DNA of 64,000 bases from Candidatus Binatia bacterium (GTDB taxonomy: Bacteria > Desulfobacterota > Binatia > UBA9968 > JAJDTQ01), in contig OX638375.1 in NCBI GenBank assembly GCA_951813575.1, positions 1,054,001 through 1,118,000 of the forward strand, read 5' to 3'. Below the pieces are notes generated by a model. It saw only the letters and a program-made list of their open reading frames with translations, searched no databases and was not told the origin of the DNA. The position numbers and the translations under genes are program-made. Shown one piece after another: positions 35,483 through 44,336 of this stretch (positions are counted from its first letter, which is position 1; the number at the start of each line of letters is the position of its first letter).

Positions 35483-37228
35483 GTGGACACCGCCGTAACT
35501 GTCGACAGGGCCGCGGGCACGGGCCTGGGACGCTTCCTGGGCGCCCGCTTCGCGCTCATCGCGTTCACCGGCGCGGTGCTCTCGGTGGTGCTCGTCCTGT
35601 TGGTCGTGATCCTGGACATCGCGTTCCAGGATCCGCTGGATTCCTCGGTCTACACCCTCAAGAATTTCAGCGACCTGTACCTGGACCCCTTCGTCTACGG
35701 GGCGCTGTACAACACCGCCGTCTTCACGGCGGTGACGGTATTTGTCGCTCTGATCATCGCGGTGCCCATCGCGTGGCTCGCCGAGCGCACCGACCTCCCC
35801 GGCAGGAGCCTGGTGTTCCCGCTGATGACCGCCAGCGCGGTCATTCCCGGCACGTTCGGCGCCCTCGGCTGGCTGTTCATGTTCCATCCGAGGATCGGCA
35901 CGGTCAATCACTGGCTGATGGACCTGCTGCCGTTCATCGACTCCGCGCCCATCAACATCGTCTCGGTGTCGGGCATGGGGTTCATCTCGGGCCTGGGGTT
36001 GTCGTCGCTGGCGTTCATCATGCTGGCGGCGACGTTCCGCGCCATGGACCCGGCCCTGGAGGAGAGCGCGCAGATCCATGGCCTGAGTTTCTCTCAACGC
36101 ATCTGGCACGTGACCCTGCCGCTCATGTGGCCGGGCATCCTGGCCGCCGGCATCTACATCGGCACCATCGGCCTGGCCTCCTTCGACGTTCCCGCCATCA
36201 TCGGCATGGCGAACCGTATCTTCACCTTCAGCACGTTCGTCTTCAACGAGGCCGATCCGCAGGAGGGGCCGCCGAACTTCAGCATCGTCGGCGCCGCCAG
36301 CGTGCTGATGATCGTGGTGGGGCTGCTGCTGAGCTGGTGGTATCTCAAGGTCATCAGCCGCTCCCACCGCTACACGGTGGTCACCGGCAAAAGCTACCGT
36401 CCCAACATCGTCCCGCTGGGGCGGTGGTGGATCGCCGGCTGGGCGTTCATCAGCATCAAGCTGGCGCTGGGGGTGGTGTTCCCGTTCCTGGCCCTGGTGT
36501 GGGCATCGCTGATGCCCTACTTCCAGCCGTTCTCCATGCGGGCGCTGGCCTTCGTGTCCCTGGACAACTTCCGGCAGATCCCCTGGGACATCTTCTGGGT
36601 GGCGACCAAGAACACGGCGATCCTGACATTGACCGTGCCCACGATCCTGCTGTTCATCGGGCTGGCCATCTCGTGGGTGGTGATCCGCTCCGGGTTCCGC
36701 TACGCGTGGCTGGTGGACATGATCGCGTTCCTGCCCCACGCGGTGCCCAACCTCATCTTCTCCGTGGCCATCCTGGTCATCGCGCTGTTCTGGATCCCGG
36801 AGTACATCCCCTTCTACAACACCGTCTACATCATCCTCGTGGTCTTCGTGATCGCGCGCATCAGCTTCCCGACGCGGGTCTACAACAACGCCCTGCTGCA
36901 GATCCACAAGGAGCTGGACGAGGCCGCCTATGTCTCGGGACTGGGGCCCTTCGGGGTGCTGCGGAGCATCCTGGTGCCGCTGTTGGCGCCCGCAACGCTC
37001 TACGCCTGGATCTGGATCGCGCTGCTGTCGTACCGGGAACTGACCCTGGCGGCCTTCCTGACCGCCAAGGACAACCAGACCCTGCCCACGCTGGTCTTGA
37101 GCTTCGTCACCCGCGGCGAGTCCACGGTGGCGGCAGCGATATCGCTGCTGCTCCTGGCCTTCATGGTCCCGCTGGTGGTGCTGTACTTCTTCTTCGGCCG
37201 GCGTACGCTTCAGTTGGGCGGCGCCTGA
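35483..37228 (+). CDS. Fused double-permease of an iron/polyamine-type ABC importer
   Basis: A 581-residue inner-membrane protein with about twelve helices. It contains two consecutive binding-protein-dependent permease domains, each with an EAA-type loop: EESAQIHGLSFSQRIWHVTLP near 195 and DEAAYVSGLGPFGVLRSIL near 480. This is the FbpB-like fused form. Translation starts at GTG 35483; GAGG beside the right end of element copy B may serve as ribosome site. The receptor is upstream; the ATPase is not adjacent. Confidence 0.87.
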   Translation: MDTAVTVDRAAGTGLGRFLGARFALIAFTGAVLSVVLVLLVVILDIAFQDPLDSSVYTLKNFSDLYLDPFVYGALYNTAVFTAVTVFVALIIAVPIAWLAERTDLPGRSLVFPLMTASAVIPGTFGALGWLFMFHPRIGTVNHWLMDLLPFIDSAPINIVSVSGMGFISGLGLSSLAFIMLAATFRAMDPALEESAQIHGLSFSQRIWHVTLPLMWPGILAAGIYIGTIGLASFDVPAIIGMANRIFTFSTFVFNEADPQEGPPNFSIVGAASVLMIVVGLLLSWWYLKVISRSHRYTVVTGKSYRPNIVPLGRWWIAGWAFISIKLALGVVFPFLALVWASLMPYFQPFSMRALAFVSLDNFRQIPWDIFWVATKNTAILTLTVPTILLFIGLAISWVVIRSGFRYAWLVDMIAFLPHAVPNLIFSVAILVIALFWIPEYIPFYNTVYIILVVFVIARISFPTRVYNNALLQIHKELDEAAYVSGLGPFGVLRSILVPLLAPATLYAWIWIALLSYRELTLAAFLTAKDNQTLPTLVLSFVTRGESTVAAAISLLLLAFMVPLVVLYFFFGRRTLQLGGA

Positions 37229-37235
37229 GGATGGC

Positions 37236-37268
37236 GTCCCGAGCGTAGCGAAGCGAAGTCGAAGGCGC
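37236..37268. repeat. Dispersed CTTCGACTTCGCTTCGCTC-type repeat
   Basis: An intergenic copy, in inverted orientation, of the repeat that forms the arms at 30750-30850. It sits between the permease stop and the convergent cupin gene, where it may end transcripts from either side. Confidence 0.55.
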
Positions 37269-37287
37269 CAATCAGCCCTGTTCCCGC

Positions 37288-38151
37288 CTACGCGGCTCCG
37301 GCCACCCTTTCCGCCCGGCTGCTGTATTCTTGCGACAACACGAGCGGTTTCCGGGTGTACAGGATGATCCGGGTGGTGAGCATGTCGCCGATGTTCCGGT
37401 GCGAGCAGCCCGGCGGGATCCACAGCATGTCGCCGGTGTCCAGCATGAACTCGCCCTGGGTGGTACGGGTGCCCCGCTGTCCGGTCAACTGGAACGCCAC
37501 CTCGTCCTGGTTGAAACCCCGGTGATAGATCCGCTGCGAGTCGGCCCGGACGGTCATCTCCACCATCAGGTCCTCGTTCTCGATGAGCTCGAAGTGCTTG
37601 CCTCCAGACACCCCTTCGTCCACCTCCTCGAGCACGTTCCCCGGCGTAAGGTGCAAACACTCCGCGACGGTGGTGCGCTCGTCCGGTGCCGGATAACCCT
37701 TGGCCACGTGCAGCGGCCTGCTGGTATACACCACCAGGCGGGTGCCGCCATGAGGGTTGTGGCCGGCCGTCCCGGGAGGAAGCGCCAGCACGTCGCCCTG
37801 GGTGAGGTCGAAGTCGCCCCGCGCGGTGGGCACGGTACCGGAACCGGCGACCTGGACGCACACGAGGTGCCGGTCCCGCGAAGCCGGGGCCGGCTCGGCC
37901 GAGACGCCGGTGACGAGCTCGATGCTGACATCGTCGTTGGACAGCACCGGAAGGCGCCGTTCGGCTCCGTTCTCTCCGGGTAAGGATGTCGTCAGCACGC
38001 TCAGGGGCTTGAGCAACAGGCAGGGTCGCTCGAACGTCTCCGTGCAGTTGATGACGTCCTTCTCCTCGTCGATCTCCTTCCACTCCCGCTCCGGCTCCTG
38101 GCCCCCGAGGTTCCCGATAAAGGTATAGGTATTGATTTCCTTGATGGCCAT
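37288..38151 (-). CDS. Two-cupin protein (paralogue 2)
   Basis: A 287-residue protein with two cupin cores: LVCVQVAGSGTVPTARGDF with LPPGTAGHNPHGG, and RGFNQDEVAFQLTGQRG with IPPGCSHRNIGD. It is related to the two-cupin proteins at 29.6 kb and 38.2 kb but shorter. AAGGAGG precedes ATG 38151. It lies 40 bases after the other cupin gene in the same direction, so the pair is probably an operon. Role unknown; a dioxygenase or isomerase on aromatic or keto-acid substrates would fit the neighbours. Confidence 0.72.
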   Translation of the reverse strand: MAIKEINTYTFIGNLGGQEPEREWKEIDEEKDVINCTETFERPCLLLKPLSVLTTSLPGENGAERRLPVLSNDDVSIELVTGVSAEPAPASRDRHLVCVQVAGSGTVPTARGDFDLTQGDVLALPPGTAGHNPHGGTRLVVYTSRPLHVAKGYPAPDERTTVAECLHLTPGNVLEEVDEGVSGGKHFELIENEDLMVEMTVRADSQRIYHRGFNQDEVAFQLTGQRGTRTTQGEFMLDTGDMLWIPPGCSHRNIGDMLTTRIILYTRKPLVLSQEYSSRAERVAGAA

Positions 38152-38191
38152 GTCGTGATCCTCCTTGGGTGTCCTGACACTCTCCCGGGCT

Positions 38192-39325
38192 TTACCCGTT
38201 GGCCGCGGTCTGCCACCAGTCGGCTTCCTTGTGAACCGTCGTCTCCACCGTGAAGGTGCTGTTGAAGACGTGGCGGGTGGGATCGATGGGAACGTACCAC
38301 CGGAGCTTGCTGTAGAAGTTCAAGCGCAGGAAGTCCTGGCCGTCCGGGGGGACGCTGATGACGCTGTGGGAGATGCCCAGTGGGATGATGGTGATCTCCC
38401 CGGGTGACACCGCCACGTTCTCGAACTCCGACAGGTCCAGGGCGTCGCCGCGGAACTGGATGCGCACCTCCTCGCTTTGAAGGGCGCGGTGAAAGGCGAA
38501 CTGCTCATCCTGCATGTTGTAGGTGCGTACCCGCATGCTCTGCGACTCCATCAACGCCAGCAACCCGGCCTCGCCGCCGGCCTTCCCCAACACCATGGTG
38601 AAGTGGTCGAACGCGCGCAGCTTGCGGATGCCGCTCTCCTGCTGTTTCGGCTTGAGGGTGGACACACCCACCAACGAGTCGTAGTCGCGTTCCACCACCG
38701 TGAGATCGTCGGGGCCGTCGTCCCAGAAGTGCATCTTCTCGGTGACCCGATCCTTGACATCCCCGTTGGCAGCCTCCAGTCCACTCCAGTTGGGGCCGTT
38801 GTGGCGAGTCATGACAAAGCTCTGATGGCTCGTGTATTTTTCCTCGTCCAGGACGTAGTCCACGGCCTCACGGTTGAGACAGAAGTAGCGCAGGCTATCG
38901 TTGCGTCCGATGGAGCGATGGGAGATGCCACCGGGCACCAGCATGACCTCGCCGGGCTCCATCTCGTAAACGCCGAACTCCGTCTCCACCGTGGTGTTGC
39001 CGCAGAACTGGAAGTACACCATGTCGCAGTCCACGTAGCGGTGGAACGAGTCCTGAACCCCGACCACGCATTCCGCCCCGATGCGGTGGTTGTCGTTCTG
39101 CAGGACCACCAGCGACTGGTTGGGGACGCTGAGCATGTCGAAGGGACGGAACTTCGGGGTGTAGCGGGTGCTCCGGGCCGTGTTCATCAAGCCGGCCTTC
39201 TTCCGCTCCGACCAGGCGGCCAGTCCGGGCCTGGGAAAGTCCTTCCACGTAGTCATGAACTCGCCCACCTGTTGTTGCGAGTAGACTCTCTTTTCGGCGG
39301 CTTCGATCTGTTCCTTGGTGGCCAT
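38192..39325 (-). CDS. Two-cupin protein, homogentisate dioxygenase-like fold (paralogue 3)
   Basis: A 377-residue protein with cupin cores at CDMVYFQFCGNTTVETEFG and FHRALQSEEVRIQFRGDA, the second followed by PGEITIIPLGISHSV. The pattern closely parallels the protein at 29.6-30.7 kb (DVLVFQFTGN and FHRGMDDDEIWFQFRGH), so the two descend from a common gene. GGGAGG precedes ATG 39325. It is divergent from the SDR pair at 39.6-41.3 kb. Confidence 0.75.
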   Translation of the reverse strand: MATKEQIEAAEKRVYSQQQVGEFMTTWKDFPRPGLAAWSERKKAGLMNTARSTRYTPKFRPFDMLSVPNQSLVVLQNDNHRIGAECVVGVQDSFHRYVDCDMVYFQFCGNTTVETEFGVYEMEPGEVMLVPGGISHRSIGRNDSLRYFCLNREAVDYVLDEEKYTSHQSFVMTRHNGPNWSGLEAANGDVKDRVTEKMHFWDDGPDDLTVVERDYDSLVGVSTLKPKQQESGIRKLRAFDHFTMVLGKAGGEAGLLALMESQSMRVRTYNMQDEQFAFHRALQSEEVRIQFRGDALDLSEFENVAVSPGEITIIPLGISHSVISVPPDGQDFLRLNFYSKLRWYVPIDPTRHVFNSTFTVETTVHKEADWWQTAANG

Positions 39326-39647
39326 GGGTTGTCCTCCCGGGCAGGGTTTGCCGCGGTGGTGCGCGGTCGGTCTCCCTTCCCGTTGCTTGATGGCACGCGG
39401 GCAGCGGATGCCCGGGCCGTTTTCCGCATGGACGATACACCACGGGACGCGCGCTTGGCAACACGGTGCGGCGCCGACGGGTACCCGCCCTTCAACTTGG
39501 TTCCACTACGCCTGTCCTGCGCCCGTCGAAGGGATTTGACCGGTAGCCGGCAACGCAGTATGTGCAGTTGTATCGACAAGCGGACCGACCGCTCTCGCGC
39601 GGGTTCCCGCGGAGGCGGTCGCAACACAGACCCGTTGGGAGACCCGT
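39326..39647 (+). promoter_or_regulatory. Divergent intergenic region with a promoter-like pair
   Basis: These 322 bases hold no gene that I can support. Toward the SDR genes, TTGACC at 39536-39541 and TATGTG at 39559-39564 are separated by 17 bases, as in a sigma-70-type promoter with a weak -10. Nothing clear is seen for the leftward cupin gene. Confidence 0.4.
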
Positions 39648-40451
39648 ATGCGCCTGCAAGACAAGATCGCCATCGTAACCGGGGCCAACGCCGAGTTCGG
39701 CAGCGTCATCAGCCAGGCGTTCGCCGCCGAAGGGGCCGACGTCGTATGCGCCGACTGGAAGCAGGAGGACGCGGACATCGCGGCGGAGCGGGTGCGGTCG
39801 GCCGGCCGCAAGGCCCTGGCCCTGGGAGTGGACCTGCGCGAGAAGGAGGAAGTCGAAGCCATGGTCCGGCGCACGGTGGAGACGTACGGCCGGCTCGACA
39901 TCCTGGTCAACGCCACCGCGCGCCCGCATCACCAGGAGTTCCTGAACTTCAAGGAAGAGGATTTCGACGACACCCTCGCTCGCGGAGTCAAGCCCTATTT
40001 CCTCACGGGCCAGGCCGCGGCCAACGAGATGGTCAAGCGGCGCTACGGCAGGATCGTCAATCTCACGTCCATCGTGGCCAAGCTGGGGCCCGGACAGGCG
40101 GTGGACTGGGCCGCCGACCGCGGCGCGGTGGACGGCTTGACCCGCTCCATGGCCCACGCACTGGGCTTCTGGGGCATCAACGTCAACGGCGTGGCGCGGG
40201 GCAACACGCAACGCCCGCCCTATTCGGAAGGTGTGTTGGAGCGGCTTCGCCGCCTGCCCCTGGGCCGTACCGAGCACCCGGAGGACATGGGCCCACCCAC
40301 CGTGTTTCTGGCCTCCGACGACGCCGCCTACATCACCGGCACGGTGCTGTACGTGGACGGCGGCTATACCGTGGCCGCGGTGACCGACGACCGGTTCCGT
40401 CCGGATTGGGCCAAGTCCGGCGCGCAGGGGTGGGACCCGAGCAAGGTCTGA
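39648..40451 (+). CDS. SDR-family protein with W-x3-R in place of Y-x3-K
   Basis: A 267-residue short-chain dehydrogenase fold. The catalytic YxxxK position reads WAADR in a segment otherwise typical of the family (RGAVDGLTRSMA). The cofactor loop reads TGANAEFGS, where the middle Gly of TGxxxGxG is Glu. The Ser of the NLTSIVAK strand is present. The C-terminal TGTVLYVDGGYT is normal. It is followed 15 bases later by a paralogue with the same substitutions, so the two may act together. Confidence 0.82.
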   Translation: MRLQDKIAIVTGANAEFGSVISQAFAAEGADVVCADWKQEDADIAAERVRSAGRKALALGVDLREKEEVEAMVRRTVETYGRLDILVNATARPHHQEFLNFKEEDFDDTLARGVKPYFLTGQAAANEMVKRRYGRIVNLTSIVAKLGPGQAVDWAADRGAVDGLTRSMAHALGFWGINVNGVARGNTQRPPYSEGVLERLRRLPLGRTEHPEDMGPPTVFLASDDAAYITGTVLYVDGGYTVAAVTDDRFRPDWAKSGAQGWDPSKV

Positions 40452-40466
40452 CCGGCAAGGAGCAAC

Positions 40467-41297
40467 ATGATGAGGCTTGAAGACAAGATCGCGGTGGTGA
40501 CTGGAGTGGGTGGTCGTATCGGCAGCCTCGTGGCATCGGCCTACGCCGGGGAAGGCGCCCACGTGGTGGCGGTGGACGAGGATGGGAGCAAGGCCGAAGC
40601 CGTGGCCGCACAGGTCAAGGACTTGGGAAGGAAGTCGCTGGCCCTGGAGGTCGACGTCACCAACAAGGCGGCGGTGGAAGAGATGGTCCGCCGGGCGGTG
40701 GACGATCTCGGCGGCATCGATATCCTCTTCAACGGCACCGGGATGGCGCACAACCAGGCCTTCCTCACCTTCAAGGAAGCCGACTTCGACCACGCCATGG
40801 CGCTGGGACTGAAGGCCTTCTTCCTCACCTGTCAGGCCGTGGGCCGGCAGATGGCCGAACAGGGCCGGGGCGGCAAGATCGTCAACCTCTCATCCATCGT
40901 GGGCCGGTTGGGCTCCGGAGAGGCGGCCGCATGGTGCACCACGCGCTCGGGCGTGGACGCCATGACCCGAGCCATCGCCCAGGCGCTGGGCTACTACGGC
41001 GTCAACGTGAACTGCCTCGTGCACGGCGGCATGGAGTCCATCCCCTACCCCCACGAGGTGGAGCGGGCGGAACGACGCCGGCGCATCCCTTTCGGGCGGC
41101 TAGGCAAACCGGAGGATCTGGTGGGCGGCGCCATCTTCCTGGCCAGCGATGAATCCGACTTCGTGACCGGCGAGCAGTTGTACGTGGACGGCGGCTACAC
41201 CACCGCCGCGGTGACCGAGGACGGCTACCGTCCCGAATGGGCGCGCGCGGCGCACACCGCCGAAGGGCCGCGCAAGGACAAGTACGCGCGGCCGTAG
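40467..41297 (+). CDS. SDR-family protein, paralogue of the preceding gene
   Basis: A 276-residue SDR fold. Its active-site segment reads WCTTR where YxxxK is expected, the same Tyr to Trp and Lys to Arg changes as the upstream neighbour. The cofactor loop TGVGGRIGS has Arg for the middle Gly. TGEQLYVDGGYT near the C-terminus is closely shared with the neighbour. ATG 40467 is doubled (ATGATG), so 40470 is equally possible. Confidence 0.82.
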   Translation: MMRLEDKIAVVTGVGGRIGSLVASAYAGEGAHVVAVDEDGSKAEAVAAQVKDLGRKSLALEVDVTNKAAVEEMVRRAVDDLGGIDILFNGTGMAHNQAFLTFKEADFDHAMALGLKAFFLTCQAVGRQMAEQGRGGKIVNLSSIVGRLGSGEAAAWCTTRSGVDAMTRAIAQALGYYGVNVNCLVHGGMESIPYPHEVERAERRRRIPFGRLGKPEDLVGGAIFLASDESDFVTGEQLYVDGGYTTAAVTEDGYRPEWARAAHTAEGPRKDKYARP

Positions 41298-41305
41298 CGG
41301 TGAAT

Positions 41306-41343
41306 GTCGTCCTTCGACTTCACCTCGCTACGCTCAGGACGAC
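41306..41343. repeat. Dispersed CTTCGACTTC-type repeat with hairpin ends
   Basis: GTCGTCC at 41306-41312 pairs with GGACGAC at 41337-41343 around the repeat body. It lies between the SDR pair and the first VOC gene. Confidence 0.55.
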
Positions 41344-41378
41344 AAACTTCGACAAACCGACTGACGGAGGATGGAACC

Positions 41379-42236
41379 ATGAGCACGACCGGCGCTCCCG
41401 TTGTCCGGCTCGACCACGGGGTGATACCCACCAACGACTTGGGCGAATCCATCGTCTTCCTCACGCAGGTCCTGGGCGCCGACTTCCGGCGGTTGGTGAA
41501 CGCCAACCTGCGGGGCCTCAACCGCGAGGTCCCCGAGATGGCGTTCTTCAAGCTGGCCAACCACCACGGCTTCGGCTTCGCGCTGCAGGGTCAGCCCATT
41601 CCCAAACCCATCCGCCCCAGGGAAGGCCAGGTGTGGGGACTGGAACTCAATGAAAAGGGGCTCGAGGAAGCGGCGGAGCTTCTGCGCGGCCGCAACGTCG
41701 ACGTCGAGGGACCGGTGGCATTTCCCTCGTCAAGCCCCATCGCCGGATCGCTCTGGCTCACCGACCCCGGCGAGTTCGCCTACGAGCTGTCCGTGCGCCG
41801 TGACGACCAGCGTTGCCACGACCCGGGGCAAGGGCATCTCGGGTTGTGCCGCATCAGTCACGTGTGCCTGGAGGTCACCGATCTGGCACAGGCGGCGGAC
41901 TGGTACCGGAACACTCTCGGACTCGCGGACTGCGATCAGGTGCCGGGAGACCGCCAGTTGACGCTGGCCATACAGGAAACCGGACAGCTCTTCATCCTGC
42001 GCGAGGTGCCCGAGATGACGCAGCGGAGCCACTACCCGCGCGGCCCCCACGTGGACGTGAAGGTGGCCATCGGCGCCTATGACGCATTCGTCTCCCGGCT
42101 CACCAACATCGAGCGGTACTGGAGTCCGTTCGGCGACCGGATTCCCTGGCACGAGCCCGACATGCAGACCGTCTACTTCTACGACCCCTTCGGCAACCGC
42201 CTGCAGGTAGGGGAGAACCGAGGCTTGCCACACTGA
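41379..42236 (+). CDS. VOC-family two-domain dioxygenase-like protein
   Basis: A 285-residue protein with two vicinal-oxygen-chelate domains, the layout of extradiol catechol dioxygenases. The first begins RLDHGVIPTNDL, the second ISHVCLEVTDLAQAADWYRN, with H..H..E-type ligands plausible at SHVCLE, the HVDVKV segment and YDPFGNRLQV. ACGGAGGATGG precedes ATG 41379. It opens a series that includes a NicX-like gene and two single-domain VOC genes. Confidence 0.82.
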   Translation: MSTTGAPVVRLDHGVIPTNDLGESIVFLTQVLGADFRRLVNANLRGLNREVPEMAFFKLANHHGFGFALQGQPIPKPIRPREGQVWGLELNEKGLEEAAELLRGRNVDVEGPVAFPSSSPIAGSLWLTDPGEFAYELSVRRDDQRCHDPGQGHLGLCRISHVCLEVTDLAQAADWYRNTLGLADCDQVPGDRQLTLAIQETGQLFILREVPEMTQRSHYPRGPHVDVKVAIGAYDAFVSRLTNIERYWSPFGDRIPWHEPDMQTVYFYDPFGNRLQVGENRGLPH

Positions 42237-42268
42237 GCCGTCGCTTCAGCGACGCGAAGGGAACACGC

Positions 42269-43378
42269 ATGATCGAATACGACATCGCCGACATGATGGA
42301 CGGGGTCAAGAACATGATCGAGGCTTCCGACATCCGTGCCGGTGACCAGGTGCTGCTGCTGGCGGACCGCCGCAGCGACACTTCCTCGATGGAAGCCATC
42401 ACCGCCGGGCTCCGGTTCATGGGCGCCGAGCCCATGTCGCTGATTACGGAACCCATCTCGCGTTACGGCCGTGTGCCCCAAGCGGTCCTGCAGGCGATGG
42501 AAGCGTCCGACGTGGTGATCTGGGTGTGGCCGGTCTTCATCACCTTCACGCCGGACCACCGGGCCATGGGGCGCAAGCGCGAGGAAAGCGGGACCCAACT
42601 CAAGGAACAACGGATGAAGCCCTACTTCATCTACTTCGAGGGAACCCCGGGGCTGCTGGCGCGGGACTACGCCCGGTTCCCGAACCCGGTGCTGTGGAAG
42701 CTCGCCGAGAAGGTACGAGAGGTCGTGGCCGCGGGCAAGGTGGTGCGCATCGAGGACGACCTGGGCAGCCATCTGACCGCCACTTACGACGGCAGCCGCC
42801 TTTACGGCATGCAGTTCCGGGCCGGAGACCCGCCGGGACGTTGCCACTTTCCGTGGGGCCGCTGTGGGGTGTTCAACGGCAGCGGCAAGGCCGACGGCGA
42901 GGTCTACCTGAGCTGCGTCCAGGGCGTGGCCGGCGCGCTGCCCGCGCCCATGAAGTGGGTGGTCAAGAACAGCGAGGTGGTGGAAGCCGAGGGCGGCGAA
43001 CTGGCGGAGGAATGCCGGCAGCTCTTCAAGAACGTCCCCGGATCGAACCGCATGGTGGAGATCATGTTCGGTTACCACCCCAAGGCGTCCATCCGCCACG
43101 GCATCGACGACCCCATGCACTGGGAGCTCATCAGCAAGATGCCGTGGGTGGGTTTGGGCACGGACCGCAAGCACCCCGACTTCCGCCACATCGACGGCTC
43201 GGTCATGAACGCCCGGTTGTACATCGACGACCGCCTCATCGTGCACGAGCAGGGCATGCTGGACCGCTCCCTCCTGCATCATCCCGAGGTGCTGGAAGCA
43301 GCCTCCGCCTACGGCGACCCCTACCAGGTGCTCGCCCCGGTTTCCCACGACGCCCACGGCTCCGGCACCCTGTGGTGA
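42269..43378 (+). CDS. M29 aminopeptidase-like / NicX-like protein
   Basis: A 369-residue protein of the fold shared by aminopeptidase T (M29) and 2,5-dihydroxypyridine 5,6-dioxygenase NicX. Potential metal ligands lie in FGYHPKA, DPMHWEL, FRHIDGS and IVHEQGM. Position inside a run of extradiol-type VOC genes favours a ring-cleaving dioxygenase over a peptidase, which is inference only. Confidence 0.65.
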   Translation: MIEYDIADMMDGVKNMIEASDIRAGDQVLLLADRRSDTSSMEAITAGLRFMGAEPMSLITEPISRYGRVPQAVLQAMEASDVVIWVWPVFITFTPDHRAMGRKREESGTQLKEQRMKPYFIYFEGTPGLLARDYARFPNPVLWKLAEKVREVVAAGKVVRIEDDLGSHLTATYDGSRLYGMQFRAGDPPGRCHFPWGRCGVFNGSGKADGEVYLSCVQGVAGALPAPMKWVVKNSEVVEAEGGELAEECRQLFKNVPGSNRMVEIMFGYHPKASIRHGIDDPMHWELISKMPWVGLGTDRKHPDFRHIDGSVMNARLYIDDRLIVHEQGMLDRSLLHHPEVLEAASAYGDPYQVLAPVSHDAHGSGTLW

Positions 43379-43405
43379 CGGTTCGCGGGAGGAGCGGCAA
43401 CAACC

Positions 43406-43828
43406 ATGGCTCAGATCCGGACATTCGATCACTGCGGCTTCGTCGTCGAGGATATTCCCCGGGCCCACCGGTTCTACGAGGACCTGCTGGGAGCCACGCC
43501 GCTGCGCATCCAAAACCTCAACACCCACCGGCTCTACAAGGGCTTCCCGGTGATGTCCTTCGTGGAGATGGGCAAGCACCGGTTCGAGATTTGCCTGGCG
43601 CAGGAACCGCTGGCGCCGCAAGGCAAGGCCGCCATGCCTCGCATCGGCTTCCTGCTCACCGAAGACGCCATGGACGAACTGCTGGAGCAGTTGCGCCGGA
43701 GTGACGTTCCCTACGAAGGACCGGTGACCTACCCTCCGGAGGTCCCGCTCCACCGCACCATCCGTGTGCGGGACGCCGACGACAACATCCTCGAATTCTC
43801 GGTCCGCAAGCAGGGGGAAACATCGTGA
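43406..43828 (+). CDS. Single-domain VOC-family protein
   Basis: A 140-residue protein: TFDHCGFVVEDIPRAHRFYE at the N-terminus, then RHRFEI-type and VRDADDNILEFS segments typical of glyoxalase/bleomycin-resistance folds. His11 in FDHCG and a Glu in the final strand are the expected ligands of one site. It overlaps the following VOC gene by four bases (GTGA). Confidence 0.8.
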   Translation: MAQIRTFDHCGFVVEDIPRAHRFYEDLLGATPLRIQNLNTHRLYKGFPVMSFVEMGKHRFEICLAQEPLAPQGKAAMPRIGFLLTEDAMDELLEQLRRSDVPYEGPVTYPPEVPLHRTIRVRDADDNILEFSVRKQGETS

Positions 43829-44277
43829 TCGCCTACGAGGACATCAGCCACCTCTCCATGGAGGCCACCGACCTCGACCAAGCGGAACGGTTCTACGCCG
43901 GCGCCCTCGGCATGGAGATCATCTGCCGCGACTCCGGCGAGCTGGGCAACGGACGGCTCATCCTCAAGAACGGCTCGGGGCAGCTCCTGTTCCTGGAGAA
44001 GGTGGACGAGCTTTCCCAACGCTCGCGATTCTCCGGACCCGATTCCGACAACGTGCCGGACCCCGGAGGCAAGCTGCGGTACAAGGGCGCGCATCTCGCC
44101 ATGAGCGTCGCCTCGGTGGAGGAGTACGACGAGATCTACGAAAAGCTTGAGGCCCACGGCGCCTACATCGAAGGCGATCTCCGCGCCGCGCAACGCGCCC
44201 CCGGCGAGAAGAGCGTCTACCTCTACGATCCCGCAGGCAACCGGCTGCAGCTCATCATCCTGGACGCGTCGGGCTGA
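43825..44277 (+). CDS. Single-domain VOC-family protein, second of pair
   Basis: A 150-residue VOC protein: YEDISHLSMEATDLDQAERF, with His at SHL and Glu in the terminal strand YLYDPAGNRLQLI. Translation begins at GTG 43825, overlapping the upstream stop. The pair may form a two-domain site by dimerisation. Substrate unknown. Confidence 0.8.
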   Translation: MIAYEDISHLSMEATDLDQAERFYAGALGMEIICRDSGELGNGRLILKNGSGQLLFLEKVDELSQRSRFSGPDSDNVPDPGGKLRYKGAHLAMSVASVEEYDEIYEKLEAHGAYIEGDLRAAQRAPGEKSVYLYDPAGNRLQLIILDASG

Positions 44278-44336
44278 GCCCCTCGGCAGGCGCTTCGCGA
44301 CTGAGCCAACGTCCATCTCATGTGCCGGAGAAACTG

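Noticed and set aside
35468..38083. An 871-codon open frame on the - strand across the permease gene
   Set aside because: It is antisense to a clear membrane permease, has very high His/Arg/Gln content typical of GC-rich shadow frames, and matches no domain.
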